Assembly: GCA_943326975.2 (NCBI GenBank)
Contig: CALPVI020000119.1
Location: 1 to 6,155, forward strand
Length of the DNA stretch: 6,155 nucleotides
From: Actinomyces viscosus
GTDB lineage: Bacteria > Bacteroidota > Bacteroidia > Flavobacteriales_D > Crocinitomicaceae
Reading direction: 5' to 3'
Within the stretch, counting starts at the first letter, position 1; each line of letters begins with the position of its first letter. The position numbers and the translations under genes were made by a program. Positions 1-6,155 of the stretch are shown in pieces. Below the pieces are notes generated by a model, which did not search any database, was not told the origin of the DNA, and saw nothing but the letters and a program-made list of their open reading frames with translations.

Positions 1-3000
1 AAAGCGATACCTTATGTGGTAAAACCTGAAAATGTTACACCTGGTATGCCAACTTGGTATGCTTCAACTTACTATGATGGTAACTCTTATGCTAGCATTT
101 TAGTTAAAACAAGAGAAGGTAGACCAATTTATATCAAAGGAAATAAAGATTTTGGATTCACTAAAGGTGCATCTAATCCTCAAATTGTTGCATCTGTTTT
201 AGGTTTATATGAAGGAGCAAGACTTCAAAGACCAACAATAAATGGTGCATCTAAAGATTGGAAATCAGTTGATGATAAAATCGTTTCTGATTTAAATGCT
301 ATCAAATCTAAGAAAGGTAAAGTTGTTTTAGTTTCTAATACAATTATAAGCCCTACAACAAATCAAGTTGTTAATGCTTTAGCAACTTCACTTGGAAATA
401 CTGAAGTTGGTGGACCATTCGAACATATTCAATATGATGCTGTTTCCTATTCAGGAATTCGTCAGGCTAATTTAGCTACGTTTGGATCTGCTATTATTCC
501 TGATTATGATTTTTCAAAAGCAAAAACTATTGTTAGTATTGGAGCTGATTTCTTAGGTTCTTGGTTGTTGTCTAATGAATATCAAGCTCAGTATGGTATA
601 ACTAGAAATCCTGACAATAAATGGATGTCTAAACATTTTCAATTTGAAAGTGTGATGTCTATTTCAGGTTCAAATGCTGATTACAGAGGTATGATTAAAC
701 CTTCTGAGCAAGCAAATGTACTTTCTTATATTTTAAAAGCTTTTGGAGTTAATACTGGTGTTTCATCAGATTTAACTAAAGAAGTTAAAGTAATTGCTGA
801 TAACGCAATTCAATCATTAAAATCTACAAAATCTGAATCTATTGTTGTTTGTGGTTCTAACAATAAAGCAGTTCAAATTTTAGTAAATAAATTAAATAGT
901 AAATTAGGAGCTTATACAACTACGATAAACTTAAATAACCCTGTTAATTTATTCAAATCAGAAGATGATAAAATGAATAAATTTGTTGCAGATGTTATCG
1001 CAGGTAAAGGTCCAGATGCAGTATTTTTCTTAGGTACAAATCCAGTTTATACCTTATCAAATGGTAAAGAATTTGGGGAAGCTTTAGCTAAAATTAAACT
1101 TACTGTATCATTTGCTTCTCATGCAGATGAAACAGCTGTTAAATCCTCTATTGTTGCTCCTGATCATCATGCATTAGAGTCTTGGAATGATTTTAATCCT
1201 AAAGCTAATCATTTTGCAATTGCACAACCTACAATTCGTCCATTATTTGATACTGCTTCAGCAACTGAATCTTTATTAGTTTGGACTGGTTTAGCAAAAA
1301 GAGGAGGTAAGGATTCTAAAGTTGTATACAACGAAATTCAAAAGACTTGGGAAAAATCAACTTTCCCAACTCAAACTAAATATACTAGCTTTACAAACTA
1401 TTGGAATTTTGCAATTCATAATAGCTGTGTTGAGTTAGCTTTAGCTGCACCTTCAGATGTACCTTTTATTGAAACAGCTTTAACTGGTTTAGCGAGTCAA
1501 ATCACTAAGGCTTCTGGTTTAGAGGTTGTTTTATACCAAAAAGCTGCAATAGGTATTGGTGGTCAAGCAAACAATCCTTGGTTACAAGAAATGCCAGATC
1601 CAATATCTAAAGTAACTTGGGATAACTACATTACAATGAATCCAACTGAAATGGAAAAAGGTGGTTATGTGACTACTTTTGACCAAGAAAATGGATTAAA
1701 TGTTGCAACAGTAACTGTTTCAGGTAAGAAAATAACATTACCAGTTTATCCTTCTCCAGGTCAAGCTATCGGTACAGTTGGTATCGCTTTAGGTTATGGA
1801 AGAGGAGAAAATGGAGAAAATATTGGTAAGTCTGCATTCCAAACAAAAGAATATGGAGGACATGCAACTGAAAATGGTAAATTAGTAGCAATTGGAAAAA
1901 ACGCTTTTGCTTTTAGTAATGTTTCTAATGGATCATTTACATATGATGCTGTTGGAACAATTTCAAAAGAAGCAGGTTTATACCCAATAGCTGCAACTCA
2001 AATTCACCATACTGTAATGGCACGTCATTCAATTGTACGTGAAACTACGTTAGATATTTACAACTCAAAAGATAGAACACGTTTCAATCCTAAACATACA
2101 TTATCAGTAATGAATGAAAAGGGTGAACACGTTTCTATGGATGTGAAAGATGCAAACTTATGGGATGAGCATCCTGTAGAAAATATCGGACACAGATGGG
2201 GTATGGCAATTGATTTATCTTCTTGTATTGGATGTGGTACATGTATGATTGCTTGTCAGTCAGAAAATAATGTTCCAGTAGTTGGTAAAGATGAAATCAG
2301 AAGAGGTCGTGAAATGCATTGGATCAGAATAGATAGATACTATGCATCTAACGAAGAAGCTGCTCCTGGTACTCGTAAATCTGAAGATATAGATTTTCAT
2401 AGTGCAGAGATACCAGCTGAAAATCCAAAGGTTATTCATATGCCTATGATGTGTCACCACTGTAACCACGCTCCATGTGAGACTGTGTGTCCAGTTGCTG
2501 CTACAAACCATAGTAATGAAGGATTAAATCAAATGGCTTACAATAGATGTATTGGTACAAGATACTGTGCTAATAACTGTCCTTATAAAGTACGTCGTTT
2601 CAATTGGTTTAATTACCCATCATATAAAAAATTCACTGAAGTTAACCCTGCTCAAGATGATTTAGGACGTATGGTTTTAAATCCAGATGTAACAGTTCGT
2701 ACTCGTGGGGTAATGGAGAAATGTTCTTTCTGTGTTCAACGTATTCAAGCAGGTAAGTTAGAAGCTAAGAAAGAAGGAAGACCTGTAGTGGATGGAGATG
2801 TTACTACTGCATGTACAGATGCTTGTCCAACTAATGCCATCACTGTTGGTGACTGGAATGACATTCATTCAAATGTTCGTAAAAGTACAACTGATGATAG
2901 AGCATACCAAGCACTTGAAGAGGTTGGTGTTAAACCAAACGTTTGGTACAAAGTGAAAGTAAGAAATGAAAAAAATGATTTGTTAGCTAAATTGCAAGTT

Positions 3001-3054
3001 TCTACAGAAGAGCATGCATCTGCAAATCACGGAGAAAAAAAGAGTCATCATTAA
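1..3054 (+). CDS. actB: ACIII iron-sulfur subunit ActB, 5'-truncated by window edge
   Basis: This subunit carries electrons from the quinol site to the hemes of alternative complex III on the periplasmic side. The frame is open from base 1 (KAIPYVVKPENVTPG...), so the GTG at 16 is internal; the true start, with the expected Tat signal and lipobox, lies upstream. 1017 codons are visible. Up to about base 2180 the protein resembles a molybdopterin oxidoreductase but has only two isolated cysteines (codons at 850 and 1426), so no N-terminal cluster can be bound there. From about 2185 to 2880 there is an NrfC/HybA-like ferredoxin domain with four motifs: CX2CX2CX3C (2224-2256), CX2CX4CX3CP (2452-2493), CX5CX3CP (2548-2583) and CX2C (2722-2733) paired with CX3CP (2812-2829). 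That is 15 cysteines, matching three [4Fe-4S] and one [3Fe-4S], as known for ACIII. The tail is His-rich. actC follows after 20 bases. Identification is firm. Confidence 0.96.
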   Translation, partial: KAIPYVVKPENVTPGMPTWYASTYYDGNSYASILVKTREGRPIYIKGNKDFGFTKGASNPQIVASVLGLYEGARLQRPTINGASKDWKSVDDKIVSDLNAIKSKKGKVVLVSNTIISPTTNQVVNALATSLGNTEVGGPFEHIQYDAVSYSGIRQANLATFGSAIIPDYDFSKAKTIVSIGADFLGSWLLSNEYQAQYGITRNPDNKWMSKHFQFESVMSISGSNADYRGMIKPSEQANVLSYILKAFGVNTGVSSDLTKEVKVIADNAIQSLKSTKSESIVVCGSNNKAVQILVNKLNSKLGAYTTTINLNNPVNLFKSEDDKMNKFVADVIAGKGPDAVFFLGTNPVYTLSNGKEFGEALAKIKLTVSFASHADETAVKSSIVAPDHHALESWNDFNPKANHFAIAQPTIRPLFDTASATESLLVWTGLAKRGGKDSKVVYNEIQKTWEKSTFPTQTKYTSFTNYWNFAIHNSCVELALAAPSDVPFIETALTGLASQITKASGLEVVLYQKAAIGIGGQANNPWLQEMPDPISKVTWDNYITMNPTEMEKGGYVTTFDQENGLNVATVTVSGKKITLPVYPSPGQAIGTVGIALGYGRGENGENIGKSAFQTKEYGGHATENGKLVAIGKNAFAFSNVSNGSFTYDAVGTISKEAGLYPIAATQIHHTVMARHSIVRETTLDIYNSKDRTRFNPKHTLSVMNEKGEHVSMDVKDANLWDEHPVENIGHRWGMAIDLSSCIGCGTCMIACQSENNVPVVGKDEIRRGREMHWIRIDRYYASNEEAAPGTRKSEDIDFHSAEIPAENPKVIHMPMMCHHCNHAPCETVCPVAATNHSNEGLNQMAYNRCIGTRYCANNCPYKVRRFNWFNYPSYKKFTEVNPAQDDLGRMVLNPDVTVRTRGVMEKCSFCVQRIQAGKLEAKKEGRPVVDGDVTTACTDACPTNAITVGDWNDIHSNVRKSTTDDRAYQALEEVGVKPNVWYKVKVRNEKNDLLAKLQVSTEEHASANHGEKKSHH
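1155..1173 (+). repeat. 19-base exact direct repeat, copy 1 (in actB)
   Basis: The 19 bases TGCTCCTGATCATCATGCA occur here and again at 4436-4454. In actB they encode Ala-Pro-Asp-His-His-Ala within VAPDHHALESWND, which looks like a conserved part of the ActB N-terminal domain. The flanking bases differ on both sides. Confidence 0.85.
2185..2880 (+). other. ActB four-cluster ferredoxin-like domain
   Basis: This part of actB holds all the cluster-binding cysteines. Motif I begins SSCIGCGTCMIAC; motif II is MCHHCNHAPCETVCP; motif III is RCIGTRYCANNCP; motif IV is split between KCSFC and ACTDACP. In motif III the second cysteine of the usual CX2CX2CX3C pattern is threonine (ACA at 2557-2559), which leaves three ligands. 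In this fold the first three cysteines of one motif pair with the last of another, so the loss predicts one [3Fe-4S] cluster. Motif spacing is read directly from the sequence; cluster types are inferred from the family. Confidence 0.9.
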
Positions 3055-3074
3055 TTTGAACTAATATAATTGTC

Positions 3075-4514
3075 ATGCATAAAGAAGCTGCAATTCGAGA
3101 ACCCCTCATACTAGGTCATAAGACCTATCACGACATCACGGAAGATGTTTGTAGACCAATTGAGGACAAAGCACCAAGAATGTGGTATATACTATTTGGT
3201 ATAGCCTTAATTATTGGATTGTATGGAGTAGGATGTATTCTATACTTATTGGGCACTGGTATTGGTGTCTGGGGATTAAACAAAACTATTGGATGGGCGT
3301 GGGATATCACTAACTTCGTTTGGTGGGTAGGTATTGGTCACGCTGGTACATTAATCTCAGCGGTATTATTATTGTTCCGTCAAAAATGGAGAATGGCGAT
3401 TAACCGTTCTGCTGAGGCAATGACAATTTTCGCCGTATTTATGGCAGGAACTTTCCCTTTAATTCACATGGGACGTCTTTGGGTAGGTTATTGGACTATG
3501 CCATTACCAAATCATTTTGGTTCTTTATGGGTAAACTTCAACTCTCCATTACTTTGGGACGTTTTTGCGATTTCTACTTATTTATCAGTAGGTTTAGTGT
3601 TTTGGTATATTGGTTTGATACCTGATTTCGCTACAATCCGTGATAGAGCTAAAAGACCAGTTCCTAAAAGAATGTATTCTTTACTAGCTTTTGGTTGGTC
3701 AGGTAGAGCTAAACATTGGAATCGTTTTGAATTGGTATCATTGGTTTTAGCTGGTTTAGCTACTCCTCTTGTATTCTCAGTTCACTCGATTGTATCGTTT
3801 GACTTTGCTACATCAGTTATACCTGGATGGCATACTACTATTTTCCCTCCATACTTCGTTGCAGGTGCTGTATTCTCTGGTTTTGCTATGGTTCAAACAT
3901 TGATGTTGGTAATGAGAAAAGCTATGAATTTAGAAGCTTATATTCATACACGTCACGTTGAATACATGAATATTGTAATCATGGTAACAGGTTCTATCGT
4001 TGGTGTTGCTTATTTAACAGAGTTATTTGTATCTTGGTATTCAGGTGTTGAATATGAACAATATGCATTTTTAAATAGAGCAACAGGACCATACTGGTGG
4101 GCTTATTGGTCAATGATGACTTGTAACGTAATTTCTCCTCAGTTAATGTGGATTCGTAGATTAAGAAGAAGTTTGTTATTTACTTTTATTATTTCTATTG
4201 TTGTAAACATAGGTATGTGGTTTGAGCGTTATGTAATTATCGTTACTTCTATTCATAGAGATTATTTACCATCTTCTTGGAGTATGCATTTCCCAAGTCA
4301 TATTGACTTAGGTGTGTATGTAGGTACAATCGGTTTATTCTTTGTTTTCTTCTTATTATTTGCTAGATTCTTCCCAGTATTAGCATTAAATGAGGTTAAA
4401 ACAATTTTAAAATCTTCAGGAGAATCATATAAGAATGCTCCTGATCATCATGCACATGATTCTCATGATCATGGAAATGCAGATGAACATAATTCAAATT
4501 CTAACATTCAATAA
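3075..4514 (+). CDS. actC: ACIII quinol-binding membrane subunit ActC (NrfD/PsrC-like)
   Basis: ActC is the integral membrane subunit that, with ActB, forms the menaquinol oxidation site. The 479-residue protein shows about ten hydrophobic segments, near residues 37-60, 78-101, 114-134, 159-182, 219-241, 257-281, 297-320, 340-360, 366-391 and 411-434. Loops after helices 2, 4, 6 and 8 are rich in Arg/Lys (for example FRQKWR, RDRAKRPVPKR, RRLRRS), which places both termini in the cytoplasm. Polar residues inside or beside helices that could serve quinol or proton transfer include His89, His131, Asp162, His237, Asp243 and Glu385; I cannot assign their roles from sequence. The N-terminus (KTYHDITEDVCRPIE) is family-like and supports the ATG at 3075, although the 20-base gap before it has no Shine-Dalgarno sequence. 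The last 24 or so residues form a His/Asp-rich tail. It sits between actB and actD, in the usual order. Confidence 0.96.
   Translation: MHKEAAIREPLILGHKTYHDITEDVCRPIEDKAPRMWYILFGIALIIGLYGVGCILYLLGTGIGVWGLNKTIGWAWDITNFVWWVGIGHAGTLISAVLLLFRQKWRMAINRSAEAMTIFAVFMAGTFPLIHMGRLWVGYWTMPLPNHFGSLWVNFNSPLLWDVFAISTYLSVGLVFWYIGLIPDFATIRDRAKRPVPKRMYSLLAFGWSGRAKHWNRFELVSLVLAGLATPLVFSVHSIVSFDFATSVIPGWHTTIFPPYFVAGAVFSGFAMVQTLMLVMRKAMNLEAYIHTRHVEYMNIVIMVTGSIVGVAYLTELFVSWYSGVEYEQYAFLNRATGPYWWAYWSMMTCNVISPQLMWIRRLRRSLLFTFIISIVVNIGMWFERYVIIVTSIHRDYLPSSWSMHFPSHIDLGVYVGTIGLFFVFFLLFARFFPVLALNEVKTILKSSGESYKNAPDHHAHDSHDHGNADEHNSNSNIQ
4436..4454 (+). repeat. 19-base exact direct repeat, copy 2 (in actC tail)
   Basis: This is the second exact copy of the 19-base sequence at 1155-1173. 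It is read in the same frame and gives the same APDHHA peptide (ActC residues 455-460), at the start of the His-rich C-terminal tail. The match is certain; whether it has a common origin is not. Confidence 0.85.
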
Positions 4515-4522
4515 ACGGAGAC
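4515..4522 (+). promoter_or_regulatory. possible weak ribosome-binding site of actD
   Basis: The eight bases between the actC stop and the actD ATG read ACGGAGAC. GGAG at 4517-4520 is the best Shine-Dalgarno-like match seen before any start in this window, but it ends only 2 bases from the ATG, closer than is usual. Flavobacteria rely little on Shine-Dalgarno pairing, so translational coupling to actC termination is at least as likely. Confidence 0.3.
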
Positions 4523-5059
4523 ATGGCAGAGAAAGTTATTTATGCAATGTATGACGATGACGATGTACTTAAAGATGGTGCAAAGTTATTAGTCGCTAAA
4601 GGAGTGAAAGTATCAGATGTTTTTTCACCTTTTCCAATACATGGAATTGATCCGATTATTGGAGTTAAAAATACTCGTTTAGGTATTATGGCATTTATTT
4701 ATGGTTTAACAGGTACTTTATTGGCAACATTAGGTATGCGTTATATCATGATTTTAGATTGGCCAATGAATATTGGTGGTAAACCAAATTTTTCTTATCT
4801 TGACAATATATTGGCGTTTGTTCCTGTAACATTCGAGTTTACGGTTTTGTGTGCTGCTCATGGTATGGCCATTACTTATTTATTAAGAAATAAAACATTA
4901 CCGGGTATGCCAGCTCAAAATCCAGATCCAAGAACAACGGATGATAAGTTTGTAATTGAGTTAAAGTTATCTGAGAATTCTCAATTTTCAGAAGATGAAT
5001 TAAACTCTTTGTTGAAACAAACAGGAATAATAGAAATAGATCAAAAAGAAATTAATTAA
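4523..5059 (+). CDS. actD: ACIII membrane subunit ActD (DUF3341 family)
   Basis: ActD is a small structural subunit of alternative complex III with no cofactor of its own. The 178-residue protein begins with a soluble alpha/beta-looking segment (residues 1-50) carrying the family-typical SDVFSPFPIHGID stretch at 31-43. Two hydrophobic helices follow, near 52-78 and 95-121, joined by a loop with WPMNIGGKP. An acidic C-terminal tail of about 55 residues contains PAQNPDPRTTDDKFVIEL. No cysteine pair or CXXCH motif is present, which fits a cofactor-free subunit. Its start lies 8 bases after the actC stop, so the two genes are very probably co-transcribed and perhaps translationally coupled. Length and order match ActD of Bacteroidota. 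Confidence 0.94.
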   Translation: MAEKVIYAMYDDDDVLKDGAKLLVAKGVKVSDVFSPFPIHGIDPIIGVKNTRLGIMAFIYGLTGTLLATLGMRYIMILDWPMNIGGKPNFSYLDNILAFVPVTFEFTVLCAAHGMAITYLLRNKTLPGMPAQNPDPRTTDDKFVIELKLSENSQFSEDELNSLLKQTGIIEIDQKEIN

Positions 5060-5114
5060 TTTGCCATTACCATCGAAAGATGTTGTGTCTGACAAAGTAA
5101 ACTGATAGAGACAG
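5060..5114. other. actD-actE spacer with a short possible hairpin
   Basis: At 55 bases this is the longest gap between genes in the window. It contains CATC-GAAA-GATG (5071-5082), a 4-bp stem closed by a GNRA-type loop, followed by TTGT-GTCTG-ACAA (5083-5095), another 4-bp stem. Neither is followed by a U-run, so this is not a convincing terminator. A purine stretch (AGAG at 5107-5110) sits 4 bases before the actE ATG and may help initiation. The stems are short enough to be chance. Confidence 0.25.
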
Positions 5115-5858
5115 ATGAAAATTAAATTTAAGGCAATAGCAAGTTTAGCAATAGTTGCAGCGTCTACATTAATTTTAGGTTCGTGTACAGCTGATGCTGA
5201 TAGCGCAGGTTTAGAGTACATGCCTGATATGTATCGTTCGCCTGCTATTGAACCATATGTAGATTATGGTGAAATTAGAGGTAGAGAAAATAATGAAGTT
5301 AAGTTGAAGCAATCTGCTTTAACTCCTCCTCATAATACAATACCTTATTATGGAAAAGATTCAGCTACTGTAGCTTTATTATTACCATATCATAGAAAAG
5401 CTAGTCTACCTTTTCGTGAAACGCATGGTATGTATGGTGTTGAATTAACATCGAATGATGATTATACTGCAGCTGCAGTAGATTTAAACCCTTTAAAATT
5501 AACTGCTGAGAATTCAGAAGATATTTTTAAAAAGGGGAAAGAATTATTTGCTGCAAATTGTAAACATTGTCATGGTGAGGCAGGTGATGGTAATGGACCA
5601 ATGGTAGCGAGTGGTGCTTATGCAGGTGTTCCTAATTATAAAAACTTGACTATTACAGAAGGTCAGATGTTTTATTCAATTTATTATGGACGAAATGCTA
5701 TGGGTGCTCATTCATCTATTTTAAATAAGAAAGAGATTTGGACGTTAGTTCACTATGTGAAAAAATTCCAAAATGCTGATTATGGTAAGTTTGATGCATC
5801 AGGTGCTAGTGTTGCTACTGCTCAACCTGCAACTGATTCTTTAACAGTAAAAAAATAA
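5115..5858 (+). CDS. actE: ACIII monoheme cytochrome c lipoprotein ActE
   Basis: ActE is the c-type cytochrome subunit on the periplasmic face of alternative complex III and probably helps pass electrons towards the terminal oxidase. The 247-residue protein starts with a signal peptide, MKIKFKAIASLAIVAASTLI, ending in the lipobox LGSC, so the mature lipidated residue should be Cys24. An ACIII-typical segment follows (YMPDMYRSPAIEPY, 35-48). The cytochrome domain starts near 135 and carries one heme site, CKHCH (Cys149, Cys152, His153). Met196 in YGRNAMGAHSS is the probable second axial ligand. The tail after about 222 is low-complexity (Ala, Thr, Ser) and probably flexible. The lipobox position supports the ATG at 5115. 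The residues after Cys24 (TADADS) are only mildly acidic and do not match the strong acidic surface-export signal of Bacteroidota, which fits retention in the inner membrane. Confidence 0.95.
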   Translation: MKIKFKAIASLAIVAASTLILGSCTADADSAGLEYMPDMYRSPAIEPYVDYGEIRGRENNEVKLKQSALTPPHNTIPYYGKDSATVALLLPYHRKASLPFRETHGMYGVELTSNDDYTAAAVDLNPLKLTAENSEDIFKKGKELFAANCKHCHGEAGDGNGPMVASGAYAGVPNYKNLTITEGQMFYSIYYGRNAMGAHSSILNKKEIWTLVHYVKKFQNADYGKFDASGASVATAQPATDSLTVKK

Positions 5859-5877
5859 CAATTAGACAATTATAGAG

Positions 5878-6155
5878 ATGGAATTCAAAGTATCAATTAA
5901 AGCGAAACGTTTAACTATGATTTTAATGATTGTAGGTGTTTTGTTTACGTCAATTGGAATAATTTCTAATATCGGCGATCATCATTTAGTTCAAAGAATA
6001 ATGTCTAATGGATTAATTAATGGTTTCTTTTTCTTTGCTATTGGATTAGGAGCATTGTTTTTCTTAGCATTACAATACGCTACTGAAACAGGTTGGTATG
6101 CTTCTGTTAAAAGAGTAATCGAAGCTGTTGCAGGATTTTTACCATATGGTATGGG
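5878..6155 (+). CDS. actF: ACIII membrane subunit ActF, 3'-truncated by window edge
   Basis: ActF is the second NrfD/PsrC-like membrane subunit of alternative complex III, related to ActC and proposed to take part in proton movement. Only the first 92 codons are in the window and the frame runs open to the right edge. The translation starts MEFKVSIKAKRLTMILMIVG and shows one helix near residues 12-30 and a Phe/Leu-rich second near 45-66, followed by ALQYATETGWYASVKRVIEA and GFLPYGM, a stretch typical of ActF. The ATG lies 19 bases after the actE stop, preceded directly by AGAG, and no closer in-frame start fits. It is the last act gene in the usual order. Called from the N-terminal fifth or so of the expected protein. 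Confidence 0.88.
   Translation, partial: MEFKVSIKAKRLTMILMIVGVLFTSIGIISNIGDHHLVQRIMSNGLINGFFFFAIGLGALFFLALQYATETGWYASVKRVIEAVAGFLPYGM

Noticed and set aside
16..18. GTG as the start of actB
   Set aside because: The frame is open to base 1 and the upstream codons (KAIPY) continue the family sequence; the signal peptide must lie outside the window.
2260..2511. Antisense open frame of 83 codons inside actB
   Set aside because: Lies opposite conserved Fe-S coding sequence and its translation resembles no family I recognise.
3128..3310. Antisense open frame of 60 codons inside actC
   Set aside because: Opposite the conserved N-terminus and first helices of ActC; no independent support.
1..4514. 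Polysulfide, thiosulfate or nitrite reductase (Psr/Phs/Nrf) operon
   Set aside because: The catalytic-like and Fe-S parts are fused in one protein, the N-terminal cluster cysteines are missing, and actD, lipoprotein cytochrome actE and actF follow, which is the ACIII pattern.
5056..5063. TTAATTTG resembling the Bacteroidota -7 element TAnnTTTG, also at 3051-3058
   Set aside because: Second base mismatches the consensus, the hits overlap the stop codons of actD and actB, and the nearest upstream TTTG to the 5056 copy (5008-5011) is too far for a -33 element.
5071..5095. Transcription terminator between actD and actE
   Set aside because: Stems of only 4 bp and no following U-run; the operon continues with actE and actF.
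5000..5221. Antisense open frame of 73 codons across the actD end, spacer and actE start
   Set aside because: Overlaps two well-supported genes and shows no recognisable protein features.

Overview
The window is a stretch of one operon, all on the + strand, encoding the alternative complex III (ACIII) of a respiratory chain. In order it holds the 3' part of actB, complete actC, actD and actE, and the 5' part of actF. Genes fill almost the whole window; the gaps are 20, 8, 55 and 19 bases. I see no RNA gene, mobile element, CRISPR array or convincing promoter or terminator.

The organism is most likely a member of the Bacteroidota, probably Flavobacteriia. The evidence is the strongly AT-rich sequence with A/T-ending codons, starts with weak or no Shine-Dalgarno sequence, the act gene order and protein sequences of the flavobacterial type, and a lipoprotein monoheme cytochrome ActE. 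No marker gene for species assignment is present, so genus is not called.

Layout: 1-3054 actB, open at the left edge, a fusion of a cofactor-less molybdopterin-oxidoreductase-like domain with a four-cluster iron-sulfur domain. 3075-4514 actC, a ten-helix NrfD-like quinol-site subunit. 4523-5059 actD, a small two-helix subunit (DUF3341). 5115-5858 actE, a lipoprotein c-type cytochrome. 5878 to the right edge, actF, a second NrfD-like membrane subunit cut off after 92 codons. The pentaheme subunit actA is expected just upstream, and the rest of actF, often followed by cytochrome oxidase genes, just downstream; neither lies in the window.

Together these subunits take electrons from menaquinol in the cytoplasmic membrane, pass them through the iron-sulfur clusters of ActB and the hemes of ActA and ActE, and deliver them to a terminal oxidase. 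They replace the cytochrome bc1 complex. This is an established system, and I found no undescribed one here. The points worth a second look are small: an exact 19-base in-frame repeat shared by actB and actC, His-rich tails on two subunits, a Cys-to-Thr change in one ActB cluster motif and cysteine loss in its N-terminal domain (both probably family-typical), and a slightly longer spacer before actE.
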